64,000 nt of DNA, taken from NCBI GenBank assembly GCA_035995205.1, contig DASYKS010000019.1, forward strand, positions 1 to 64,000, in the 5' to 3' direction. The position numbers and the translations under genes are program-made. The notes below the pieces were generated by a model. That model was given only the letters and a program-made list of their open reading frames with translations. It searched no databases and was not told the origin of the DNA. Source of the DNA: DASYKS01 sp035995205. GTDB lineage: Bacteria; Acidobacteriota; Thermoanaerobaculia; Multivoradales; UBA5704. Below are positions 43,464 through 53,786 of this stretch, one piece after another (the stretch's first letter is position 1; each line of letters opens with the position of its first letter).

Positions 43464-43647
43464 TCGGGAGGGAGGGACTCTGGAGGCAGGCTCGGGAGAG
43501 ACATGGCGACACTCCTTAGGACGACCGGGCGGTCGGAGCGGCCGCTCGTCGCCCAGGAGTGTGCGCGGCCTCCGCGCGCCGCGGCTATCGAAATCTTGAG
43601 CGGTTTTGTCGCCCTCGGAACCCGCTTCGAGCTGACCCGAGAGATTC

Positions 43648-44013
43648 TCAGGCCGGCGGTGTCTCCGTCTTCGGCGCCCGCTTCCCCTTGCGCCGCCGGC
43701 TCCAATCCTCCGCCCGGATGCCGAAGGTCTCCAAAACCGGGTTGCCGAATCCGAGATGCCCCCGCGTGATCGACGCGAGGCGGCGCATGAGCCGTTCGGT
43801 CTCCAGGCTGAGCTGGCGGCGAACCCGAACGATCTCTTTCCGCCTACCCTCCATCTGCACCAGCGTCGCATGCGCCTGGGCCAGATCGTCGACCATCTCT
43901 TTCACCTCGGCGTACACCTGGTCGGCTTCAGGAATCGCGTGTATCGCCGCCGCCAAGTTGTTCACTGTGGACTGCCACCGGTCAATCTTTGCGGCGTACG
44001 ACTTGTCGCCCAT
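43648..44013 (-). CDS. Helical/coiled-coil protein heading the repeat-protein operon
   Basis: A 121-residue protein with long helices: NNLAAAIHAIPEADQVYAEV, DDLAQAHATLVQMEGRRKEI and RRQLSLETERLMRRLASITR, then a short GHLGFGNPVLETFGIRAEDW and a basic Pro-rich tail. It is probably a coiled coil; no family is recognised. AGGAGG lies 5 nt before the ATG. It is the first gene of the minus-strand operon downstream of the 42-bp palindrome array. Confidence 0.7.
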   Translation of the reverse strand: MGDKSYAAKIDRWQSTVNNLAAAIHAIPEADQVYAEVKEMVDDLAQAHATLVQMEGRRKEIVRVRRQLSLETERLMRRLASITRGHLGFGNPVLETFGIRAEDWSRRRKGKRAPKTETPPA

Positions 44014-44144
44014 AACGACCTCCTGTTTTATGGCTTCCGGGTACGGCGACGGATCTTACACGTAACTCGCTGGGAGAAATAGGGATACATACGATCCACG
44101 CAACCGGTGCGTCGGGAGAAAACACCTGTTCGAAGCTCCAGCTC

Positions 44145-44720
44145 ACCACTCCGCTGGCCTGGGGGAGTGGTGAACTGGAACAAAACACCACTCCCCTAGA
44201 CCGGGGGAGCGGTGCGCAGGAAGAAAACACCACTCCCCCGGACCAGGGGAGTGGTACGCAGGAGAAAATCACCACTCCCCCGGACCAGGGGAGTGGTGCA
44301 CAGGAGAAAAACACCACTCCCCCAGCTCAGCGGAGTGGTGCGCGGAAGCTGAACACTGCTCCCCAAGCTTGGGGGAGTGGTGCTCTGAAGCACGCCACAA
44401 CTCCCCCGACCCAGCGGAGTGGTGGCCGGAATGGGCACACCGTTCCGCCGTTCCTGTGAAGTGGTGCGGTGAATGTGACCACCGTTCCCCCGATCCTAGG
44501 GAGTGGTGATCCGGATGAAAACGCCGCTCCTCCTGTCGCGCGGAGTGGTGGTCCCGGTCCGATCACTACGTACCTGCGCCTACGAAGCGGTGTTCGGGTC
44601 GGGAACACCACATTTCCCGTCCGGAGAAGCGGTGTCCCGCCTCCGCGATGAGGTTTTCGGGCTCGGTGGACCCGTGGTCGCGCTCCGCAAACGGCTGTTG
44701 GGAAAGGGAGAAGCGGTGGC
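44145..44720. repeat. Array of palindromes with an exact 42-bp period
   Basis: The word AGTGGT (or a close variant) starts at 44166, 44208, 44250, 44292, 44334, 44376, 44418, 44460, 44502, 44544, 44586, 44628 and 44712, always 42 bp apart (44670 is decayed). Its complement ACCACT starts 21 bp before each: 44145, 44187, 44229, 44271, 44313 and so on with growing divergence. Each unit is ACCACTCC, about 10 nt, GGGGAGTGGT and a linker of about 14 nt (often CAGGAGAAAA). Units 2-4 are almost perfect and both ends are degenerate, yet no insertion or deletion breaks the phase over 13-14 units. Confidence 0.95.
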
Positions 44721-44968
44721 AGCGGAGGAAGCGGCCCCAGCGTCAAGTGCGAAAGAGCAGATGAGGTAGGCTGAAGTCCTGAAATGCTTTGACTTGGAAA
44801 TAACTCCGGGGAGTGCGTATGACATCCGCAAGGATCAAGCTCTTTCTTCCCCGAGGCGACGCCAAAAGTCTGCGGACGGCAGAGATCTCCAACTGGACTG
44901 GGAAAGCTGTCGCCGCGCCGGACTGGATGGCGGCTCAGCCGAGAACGGTGGAGAGGCGAGGTGGATGG

Positions 44969-46030
44969 ATGAGCAACGACTGCGCGAGGTCGAGAGCTTG
45001 GGTGGTGCTGGCCGTCCTGTCGCTCTCCGGCTGGGGTGCCCAAGCTCAAGCGCCTGCGGGGAAACCGAAGGATTCCGACCTTGTGGCCGAGTTCGATCAG
45101 GCGGTCAAGGTCTTCATGGACGAGTACCGCGCGGCGGACGAGAAGGCTCGCGAGGCGATGCTCGCCGATCCGGTCCGGGAGCCGCGCCATCGCTTCACTC
45201 CCCTTTTCCGGGCCGCCGCCGAGCGTCACCGAGGGACGCCCGAAGCTCTCCCCTACTGGTCTTGGTTGGTCGACAACGGCTCGATCGTCGACCCGGAAAT
45301 CGGAGAGCTCGCCGTCCGGCGGCTCCTCGCCGACCATCTCGCGGACCCGGGGCTCGCTCCGGCCGTCCGTGCCATTTGGCGTGCCGCCGACCGTCGAGGG
45401 GTTGAGAAAACGATCGATGACTTGACGCGGATCGTGGATCGCTCCCCGCATCCGGAAGTTCGGGCCGAGGCTCTCTATCAACGCGCGCGCCTGCGGCAAA
45501 AGGCCGGATCGAAGGAGGCGCGAAAGGATTTCGAGCGCGCGATCGCGGAAGCGCCCACCTCTTCGGCGGGTCACCGAGCCGCTGAAGAGCTTGAGGCTTT
45601 GAGCGTGCTCAGAGTCGGCGGCCAGGCGCCGGAGTTGGCAGGAACGACGCTCGACGGCAAGCCCGTCACCCTCGCCGGTCTGCGCGGGCGCGTGGTTCTG
45701 GTCGACTTCTGGGGGATGTGGTGCGGTCCCTGCGTGGCCCAGCTACCGAAACTGAAAGAGCTGCGCCGCCAGTTCAAGGGTCAAGCCTTTGATCTCCTTG
45801 GAGTCAACAGCGACGAGGACGCCGAGAAGTTGCGCCAGTTCCTGAGCGCGAATCAGATCGATTGGACACAGCTTCTCGACCAGAGCACCACCGGACCGAT
45901 CTCCAGGAGGTGGCGGATCAGCGCCTGGCCGGCGAGCTTTCTCATCGACCCCAAAGGCGTGATTCGAGGGGTCAATCTCGATTTCGACGCACTGGCAACT
46001 CAGATCGCCGGGCTGCTGAGAAAGCCGTAA
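44969..46030 (+). CDS. Secreted thioredoxin-like protein (TlpA/ResA type)
   Basis: A 353-residue protein. The ATG at 44969 begins a signal peptide (ARSRAWVVLAVLSLSGWGAQ, AQA); earlier in-frame starts near 44813 add residues that are unlikely to be translated. A helical TPR-like middle (residues about 50-215) precedes a TlpA domain: VGGQAPELAGTTLDGKPVTL, VLVDFWGMWCGPCVAQLPKL with the WCGPC redox site near residue 250, and ISAWPASFLIDPKGVIRG. It probably reduces disulfides in the periplasm, for example in cytochrome c maturation. Confidence 0.85.
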   Translation: MSNDCARSRAWVVLAVLSLSGWGAQAQAPAGKPKDSDLVAEFDQAVKVFMDEYRAADEKAREAMLADPVREPRHRFTPLFRAAAERHRGTPEALPYWSWLVDNGSIVDPEIGELAVRRLLADHLADPGLAPAVRAIWRAADRRGVEKTIDDLTRIVDRSPHPEVRAEALYQRARLRQKAGSKEARKDFERAIAEAPTSSAGHRAAEELEALSVLRVGGQAPELAGTTLDGKPVTLAGLRGRVVLVDFWGMWCGPCVAQLPKLKELRRQFKGQAFDLLGVNSDEDAEKLRQFLSANQIDWTQLLDQSTTGPISRRWRISAWPASFLIDPKGVIRGVNLDFDALATQIAGLLRKP

Positions 46031-46048
46031 CGGATCGAGCTGTCGGAC

Positions 46049-48472
46049 CTAGTTCTGCCGCAGCGCCTCAGACGGGTTGACCCGGCTCGCCCGACGGGCG
46101 GGCAGCCAGCAGGCTAGCCCGGAGATCGCGAGCAGAAAACCGCCGGTACCGAGCAGCATCGCGAGCTCGCTCCCTCCAATACCAACCCACAACGTCTGCA
46201 GGCTCGCGATCCCGCGGCTCCCCGCGACCGCCAGGATTGCGCCGAGCGCTACCCCGAAGAGCGCGAGGGACAGGCCGCGGCGGAGGACCAGGGCGAGAAG
46301 CTCCCGGCGACTCGCGCCGAGCGCGGCGCGCACGCCGATCTCGCGGGTTCGGAGGCGCACCGAGAAAGAGAGCACGCCGTAGATTCCGACCGCGGCGAGG
46401 AGGAGGGCCAGCGCTCCGAAGGTTGCCGAGAGCAGGGCGTTGAAGCGCGACTTGGCGAGCGGCGTCGCTTCGGCCAGCCGCTGCTCGAAGGAGAGGAGCC
46501 GGGAGACCGGAAGATCGCGATCGAGCGTGCGCACCGCGTCCCGGACCGGTCCGGCGAGGGCGATCGGATCGCCCGAGGTCCGCACGACGATCGACAGCCC
46601 GCGGAGATAGCCGACCGGAACCGGCTCCTGATCGAACGCCAGGTAGACCCTAGGCGACGCCTCCTCGTCCGGACGGCGGAGAGCGGGGGCGATGCCCACG
46701 ATGTCGTAGGCCTCATGGTTGAAGCGGAGGCGGCGTCCGATCGCGGGCTTGCCGCCCAGCAGATCGCGCGCGGCGGTCGCGTCGAGCAGCGTCACGCGCC
46801 GGCCTCCCGCACGATCGCTCTTGCCAATCGTCTCGCCTGACCCGCGACTTGCGCCGAGCGCTTCGAAATAGCCCGGCGTGACCAGCTGCCAGCCCGCGCT
46901 TGCCCCTTCAGGAGTCGGCTCGCCTTCGATCTCAGGCGCGAAGCTCCAGGGCTCGGCGGGTGGAATCTCCTTGGCTCCGCCTACGGCGACCACGCCGGGC
47001 AGCGTGCCGATCCGGTCGAGCAGGTCGCGGTAGAAGGCACGAACCCGCGGCGCGTCCGGATAGCGCGATTCCGGCAGCGTCAGGTCGAACGTCAGCGCGC
47101 GCTCCGGCCGGTAGCCGAGATCTTGATCGAGCAGATTGCGGAAGCTCCGCACCAGGAGTCCCGCGCCGGCAAGCAGCACGAACGCGAGGGCGACCTCGGC
47201 GATCACCAGACCGCCGTGCAGGCGCTCCCGGCCGGGATCGGTTCCGGCGGTCCCTGGGCGGTCGATCAGACCGGGGCCGGTCTTCCGCCCGGCCCGCCAG
47301 AGGGCCGGCAGAACGGCGAGCAGAGCGCTCCCGATCGTGGCCGCCGCGGCGAACGCGAGGCCCGAAGCCCCGAGCGCGAGAGGCAGGCTCTTCGGCAGGT
47401 AGACGCCGCGCGGATCGGGCAGCGTCCGAAGCGCAATCTCGGCGAGCAGCAGGGCGAGCGCTCCGGCCGCCGCTGCGTAGAGCAGGCTCTCGACCACAAG
47501 CTGGCGGACAATGCGCCCGGTCGAAGCGCCGAGCGCGCGGCGCACGGCAAGCTCCCGCTCGCGCGCTACGGCGCGGACCAGATGGAGGCTCGCGACGTTG
47601 ACCGCGGCAAGCAGCAGCACCAAGCTGACCGCCCCGAAGATCGCCCAGAGCCCCGTCCGCGCGCTCTGGGCGTAGCGCTCGCCGAGCGGCTCCACCCGGA
47701 CCGCGAGGTCGTTTTCGGATTCGGAGCCCGCTCCTTTGCGGATCAGGGCGTGCGCGAGGCCCGACAGCTCCACCTCCGCCCGTTCCGGTGTCACGCCTGG
47801 CCGCAGGCGCCCGAGCCCGCCGAGATAGGCGGACTCGCGATCCTCCGCCGCGCCGGCCGGAAAGACCAGCGGCAACACCATGTCGGGATCGCCTCCCGGC
47901 AGACGGAACGTCGCGGGAAGCACTCCCACCACTTCGTACAGCTCGCCGTCGAGCGCCAGATTGCGGCCCACGATCGAGGGATCTCCGCTGAAGCGAGAGC
48001 GCCAAAGACGGTGGCTGATCGCCACCACCCGCGGTGCTCCGGAGCGATAGTCGGATGGCACGAAGAGTTGTCCCGCCGAAGGGCGCAAGGCGAGCGATTC
48101 GAGGGCACCTTCCGAGACCAGGAATCGCGGCAACCGGACGGGATCTCCCTCTCCCGCGAGGTCGAGGGTGCCGAACGGCACATAGGCACCGAAGGTCGAA
48201 AACGAACGGTTCGCCGCGCGCAGGGCGAGGAAGTCAGCCGGCGAAAGCGACATCGTCTCGGGACCGCGCGAAGGATGGAGCGCGAGGACGCTCGCGATCC
48301 GCTCCGGCTCCGGATAAGGGGCCGGTCGCAGGACGGCGGCATCGAGCACCGCGAAGATCGCCACGCAGGCGCCGATTCCCAACGCGAGCGTCACGATCAG
48401 GGCGGCGGAAAACGCCGGCCGTTGCATGATCGAACGCAGCGACCCCCGAACGTCTCCGAGCAGGTCCGTCAT
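46049..48472 (-). CDS. ADOP-type MacB/FtsX permease
   Basis: An 807-residue permease of the acidobacterial duplicated orphan permease family. The N-terminal part has MTDLLGDVRGSLRSIMQRPA and a first membrane helix (SAALIVTLALGIGACVAIFA), then a MacB periplasmic domain and FtsX segments; the half is then repeated (AEVALAFVLLAGAGLLVRSF and the last FtsX block TREIGVRAALGASRRELLAL). Family members occur without a matching ATPase, as here. The role is probably export or envelope function. GGAGG lies 9 nt before the ATG at 48472; the earlier start at 48592 was rejected. Confidence 0.88.
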   Translation of the reverse strand: MTDLLGDVRGSLRSIMQRPAFSAALIVTLALGIGACVAIFAVLDAAVLRPAPYPEPERIASVLALHPSRGPETMSLSPADFLALRAANRSFSTFGAYVPFGTLDLAGEGDPVRLPRFLVSEGALESLALRPSAGQLFVPSDYRSGAPRVVAISHRLWRSRFSGDPSIVGRNLALDGELYEVVGVLPATFRLPGGDPDMVLPLVFPAGAAEDRESAYLGGLGRLRPGVTPERAEVELSGLAHALIRKGAGSESENDLAVRVEPLGERYAQSARTGLWAIFGAVSLVLLLAAVNVASLHLVRAVARERELAVRRALGASTGRIVRQLVVESLLYAAAAGALALLLAEIALRTLPDPRGVYLPKSLPLALGASGLAFAAAATIGSALLAVLPALWRAGRKTGPGLIDRPGTAGTDPGRERLHGGLVIAEVALAFVLLAGAGLLVRSFRNLLDQDLGYRPERALTFDLTLPESRYPDAPRVRAFYRDLLDRIGTLPGVVAVGGAKEIPPAEPWSFAPEIEGEPTPEGASAGWQLVTPGYFEALGASRGSGETIGKSDRAGGRRVTLLDATAARDLLGGKPAIGRRLRFNHEAYDIVGIAPALRRPDEEASPRVYLAFDQEPVPVGYLRGLSIVVRTSGDPIALAGPVRDAVRTLDRDLPVSRLLSFEQRLAEATPLAKSRFNALLSATFGALALLLAAVGIYGVLSFSVRLRTREIGVRAALGASRRELLALVLRRGLSLALFGVALGAILAVAGSRGIASLQTLWVGIGGSELAMLLGTGGFLLAISGLACWLPARRASRVNPSEALRQN

Positions 48473-48654
48473 GGCGCTTTTCCTCCGGTAGGCTTTCAAA
48501 CGGTGGCATTCTATGGATTCGGCCTCTTGAAGTGAGTCTGTACGGCGTAGGGTCCCTCCCTCCCGGTCCCACAGGGAGAGGGGAACAAACAAGAACGTCC
48601 TTGGCCTGTTGACCCACCCTCAAGCCACTTCCTGCGCATTGGGCGTCGGACCTG

Positions 48655-48660
48655 TAGAAT
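48655..48660 (+). promoter_or_regulatory. Putative -10 element close to the start codon
   Basis: TAGAAT ends 5 nt before the GTG at 48666 of the malic enzyme gene, with no Shine-Dalgarno, so initiation would fall at or inside the start codon. Confidence 0.4.
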
Positions 48661-48665
48661 CCGCC

Positions 48666-50957
<2,292 letters not shown>

Positions 50958-51107
50958 GAGGGCGAAAAACGCGCTAGAATCAGCCCTGTAACGTTTCGCC
51001 AGCACGTCGAGCCTATAGGGGGAAGTCTCTCCAGGTCTGCTCGATTGAGGGCGATCAAAACGGGTCCTCCCCAAAGGGGACCGCTCCTTTGAAGGAGGTC
51101 ATCGAAA

Positions 51108-51731
51108 ATGAAGCGCATGTCTCTGTGGTTCGTCGGTGCACTGGTCGCTGCCGTGATCGCGCCCACCCTCGTCTCGGCGGCCGACAGCACCAAGCCGAAG
51201 ATCGCGGTTCTGGAATTCAAGAACAAGGCCGACAACCAGTGGTGGTTCAGCGGCGGCGCCGAAGCGGCTCAGGACGTCTTCGTCACCGAGCTGGTCAAGA
51301 GCGGCAAGTTCCGGGTCGTCGAGCGCGAGCAGCTCGAAGCGATTATGCAGGAGAAGAACCTCACCCTCTCCGGCGATGTCGACCCGAAGCAGGCGATCAA
51401 AGTCGGCAAGCTTCTCGGCGTGAAATACCTCCTGACCGGCGCGGTCACGGAGTACGGCACGACCGACAAGGGCGCCCACGGACCCGGCATCGGCGGGCTG
51501 CCCAGCTTCTCGGTCGGCAAGCGAACCTTCGTCGCGGCGATGAACGCCCGCCTGATCGACACCGAGACCGGTGAAATCGCCTGGGCCGACGAAGCGCGCG
51601 CCGAAGAGTCGAGCTCGAAGGTGAACGTCGGCGGTTTCGGCGGTGGAGTGGACGACAACCGGATGTTCGACAAAGTCATGAAGCCCTGCATCCAACAGCT
51701 CACGGCGAGCCTCAAGGCCGCCGACCTGTAA
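51108..51731 (+). CDS. CsgG/HfaB-related secreted protein
   Basis: A 207-residue protein with a signal peptide (SLWFVGALVAAVIAPTLVSA) and the CsgG-like fold: KIAVLEFKNKADNQWWFSGG, VFVTELVKSGKFRVVEREQL and GKLLGVKYLLTGAVTEYGTT, then LIDTETGEIAWADEARAE. There is no lipobox cysteine. The length is shorter than CsgG, so it may be a periplasmic relative rather than a curli secretion pore. AAGGAGG lies 8 nt before the ATG, a strong site. The mRNA ends at a clear terminator. Confidence 0.85.
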   Translation: MKRMSLWFVGALVAAVIAPTLVSAADSTKPKIAVLEFKNKADNQWWFSGGAEAAQDVFVTELVKSGKFRVVEREQLEAIMQEKNLTLSGDVDPKQAIKVGKLLGVKYLLTGAVTEYGTTDKGAHGPGIGGLPSFSVGKRTFVAAMNARLIDTETGEIAWADEARAEESSSKVNVGGFGGGVDDNRMFDKVMKPCIQQLTASLKAADL

Positions 51732-51759
51732 GAACCGCGAAATCGTCCGTTTTACCCGA

Positions 51760-51793
51760 GAGGCCCGGCGACGCGAGTCGTCGGGCCTCTTTG
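51760..51793 (+). terminator. Intrinsic terminator after the CsgG-like gene
   Basis: GAGGCCCGGCGAC pairs with GTCGTCGGGCCTC around a 4-nt loop with one mismatch, followed by TTT. It lies 29 nt after the stop codon. Confidence 0.85.
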
Positions 51794-51826
51794 CTTGTGG
51801 GCTGCGGCGACAACCGACCGTTTACC

Positions 51827-52103
51827 TTAAAGATTTGCCGATTCTCGATTTGTCGGCGGCCCAGTAGATGTAGAGCAGGCGAGCGGTAGCTCCAAAACGA
51901 TCACACGCCCTCCGGCCCGTAGCCAAGGATCTCGTCTTGCTCCTCCTGGCTGATCGGACGACCTCGGTATTCCGGCAGAACCTGGGGCCAGACCTCTTCT
52001 CTGAGCTATCGCATCAACTCCTCGGTGCGATCGTCGCGGACGATCTGTGGCCGCGCCTTGCGCTCTTCGATCGTTTTTCGGATCGCCTCGGTCTTGGTCT
52101 CTC
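51827..52103 (-). pseudogene. Relic of a VapB-type antitoxin and perhaps its toxin
   Basis: On the minus strand GETKTEAIRKTIEERKARP at about 52040-52103 is followed by an in-frame TAG, then LREEVWPQVLPEYRGRPISQ and EEQDEILGYGPEGV with a stop at 51901. This is the C-terminal pattern of VapB antitoxins of the Rv0623 group (GETKTEAIR ... DEILGY). The N-terminus is missing. Immediately after it, 51827-51900 in another frame reads RFGATARLLYIYWAADKSRI, faintly like a RelE/HigB strand. The remaining 51732-51900 and 52104-52130 hold nothing else recognisable. Confidence 0.5.
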
Positions 52104-52130
52104 CTGGCTTTCTTTTCCTCGGCGGAAAGC

Positions 52131-53786
52131 TTACCGCACCCGCCAAACCACCACCCCCGCCCCCCGTTGAACCGGGACGAGCCACGGTGCCGGAGGCTCC
52201 GGACCGAGGAGGCTTCTCGGCCGGTCCCGGAGGTCGAGCTTCCCCATTACCAGGTAGGTGATCCGCTCGGTGCGGACGATGTGCTCAAGCCGATCGAGGT
52301 AGAGGCGCGGCTCGCGCAGCTCGGGGCCGAAGGCGTCGGGGATTGCGACGTAGGGATGGGCGAGATAGCGGTCCAGAAACGGCGACGTCCCGCCGAGCCG
52401 AGTACCGGGGGGGAGCGAGTTTTCAATCCTGCGGAGGGTTGCGACTTCGAGGTAAGGATGCCGGTCGACGAATGCGGGGAGGCGGCGGAACGCGGTTTTC
52501 ACGCCGAGCGATAGGACGAGGACTGCGGCGAGACCGAGCGCGAGCTTCCGCGGGAGCGGCCATCTCAAACCCGGTCTCGCTGATGTAGGGGCGGAGCTTG
52601 CCTCCGCCCGCGGAAATTGACGGCGGGGGGCGGAGGCAAGCTCCGCCCCTACGGAGATCGACAAGAGCGCCGCGAAAGCCACTGCGTTCGCCGTGGGTAA
52701 CAGACAGAGCAGGAGCCGTCCCCAGGTGAAGAATGAGAAGGCGACGGCGAAAAGAAATAGGAAGCCCGCGCCGAGCAGCCAGATGGCCGCGCGATCCTTT
52801 CGAAAGATCAGCCAGAGCCCGGCGGCGACGAATAGGGCGGCGTGGAGCGGCGTGCCCACCAGTTGAGCGAGGCCGCTTGTTGCGAAACGGCCAAGCTCAG
52901 AAAAGCCTCCCCGCAGGATTCCGAGCGGATCAGCGCGGACGATCTCGCCGAGGCCGTGGAACGGGACACGATCGAGGTACGACCAATCGGGATAGCCGTA
53001 GAGCTTCCACGCCACGTTCTTCCAGTTTTCGTCGTGGAATGGATCGCCGAATGCGGAGAAGCGCCAGGCCCAGAGAGCGGCGTAGCCGGGAAGCGCGGCG
53101 AGGCCGCTATATAGAAGGTGGCGTAGCCGAGGGCCGAACGGTTTTCCGGCGAGCAGAAACGAGAGCAGCAGGCCGGGGAGGAGGAAGATCGCGTTGCCCC
53201 GGGTGAACGCCGCGAGACCGAGCAGGGCGCCCGCGATCCATGCCGGGCGTGGGCCGGGGCGCTTCAGATAGATCAAACCGGCAAGCAGGGCGCCTGCCGC
53301 GAGCGCTCCGAAGGTCATGTCGGTCGTCGTGTGCTGGCCGATGATCCAGAGGTTCGGGTTGACCGCGGTCGCCGCGAAGGCCCAAGCGCCTATAGCGTCG
53401 CCGGTCGATTCACCGTTCGAGCCTCCGGCTTCCTTTCCTCCCAGCTCGCGACCGGTGCGCCAGGCGATCCAGGCGAGGCAGGCGGCGGCCAAGTTCGAAA
53501 TCAGCCGCGCGGCAGCGAACGGATCGCCGATCGCGCCTCCGAGCCCCGCGGTGAGCAGGGGATAGAACGGCGGGCGGAAGGGGTCTTTCGGCAACTCGCC
53601 CGCGAGCAGTTGTTCGGCTTGGGAAACGTAGCCGTCGCGCTCCGCGGTGCCCGCCTCTTCCATCCAGTGGTAGTGCGCACCGAATAGCGCGAGCCCGATG
53701 AAGAGGAGGGCCGCGGCGAGCGCCGCGCGGCGGGATGCTGCCGAAGCTCGATCGGGCCGGGTGGCCACCAGGGGCACCCGGATCAC
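52131..53786 (-). CDS. Polytopic glycosyltransferase (GT39/ArnT-like) with an in-frame repeat insertion
   Basis: A 551-residue membrane protein with about ten hydrophobic helices. The N-terminal loop has EEAGTAERDGYVSQAEQLL and DPFRPPFYPLL, as in lipid-linked-sugar transferases; AAFTRGNAIFLLPGLLLSFL is a later family landmark. A GTAGGGGCGGA-family inverted repeat (52585-52652) lies inside the coding region and is read as VGAELASAPRR then PRAEASSAPTSA, between two membrane helices. The start overlaps the stop of the divIC-like gene by 4 nt. Confidence 0.8.
   Translation of the reverse strand: MIRVPLVATRPDRASAASRRAALAAALLFIGLALFGAHYHWMEEAGTAERDGYVSQAEQLLAGELPKDPFRPPFYPLLTAGLGGAIGDPFAAARLISNLAAACLAWIAWRTGRELGGKEAGGSNGESTGDAIGAWAFAATAVNPNLWIIGQHTTTDMTFGALAAGALLAGLIYLKRPGPRPAWIAGALLGLAAFTRGNAIFLLPGLLLSFLLAGKPFGPRLRHLLYSGLAALPGYAALWAWRFSAFGDPFHDENWKNVAWKLYGYPDWSYLDRVPFHGLGEIVRADPLGILRGGFSELGRFATSGLAQLVGTPLHAALFVAAGLWLIFRKDRAAIWLLGAGFLFLFAVAFSFFTWGRLLLCLLPTANAVAFAALLSISVGAELASAPRRQFPRAEASSAPTSARPGLRWPLPRKLALGLAAVLVLSLGVKTAFRRLPAFVDRHPYLEVATLRRIENSLPPGTRLGGTSPFLDRYLAHPYVAIPDAFGPELREPRLYLDRLEHIVRTERITYLVMGKLDLRDRPRSLLGPEPPAPWLVPVQRGAGVVVWRVR
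52585..52652. repeat. Perfect inverted repeat of the GTAGGGGCGGA family inside a gene
   Basis: Arms at 52585-52609 and 52628-52652 (25 nt each) are perfect reverse complements with an 18-nt spacer: GTAGGGGCGGAGCTTGCC then TCCGCCC, and the reverse. The head and tail match the element at 5632-5709. The insertion keeps the reading frame of the host gene. Confidence 0.9.

Noticed and set aside
44145..44720. CRISPR array
   Set aside because: The period is too short for repeat plus spacer, the linkers are similar rather than unique, repeats degrade at both ends, and no cas gene is nearby.
44327..45574. Long minus-strand frame of 415 codons through the 42-bp array and the antisense of the thioredoxin-like gene
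   Set aside because: It overlaps the well-supported TlpA-like gene in antisense, and its 14-residue repeats follow from the DNA period being a multiple of three. A TGA at 44327-44329 breaks the frame in the middle of the array.
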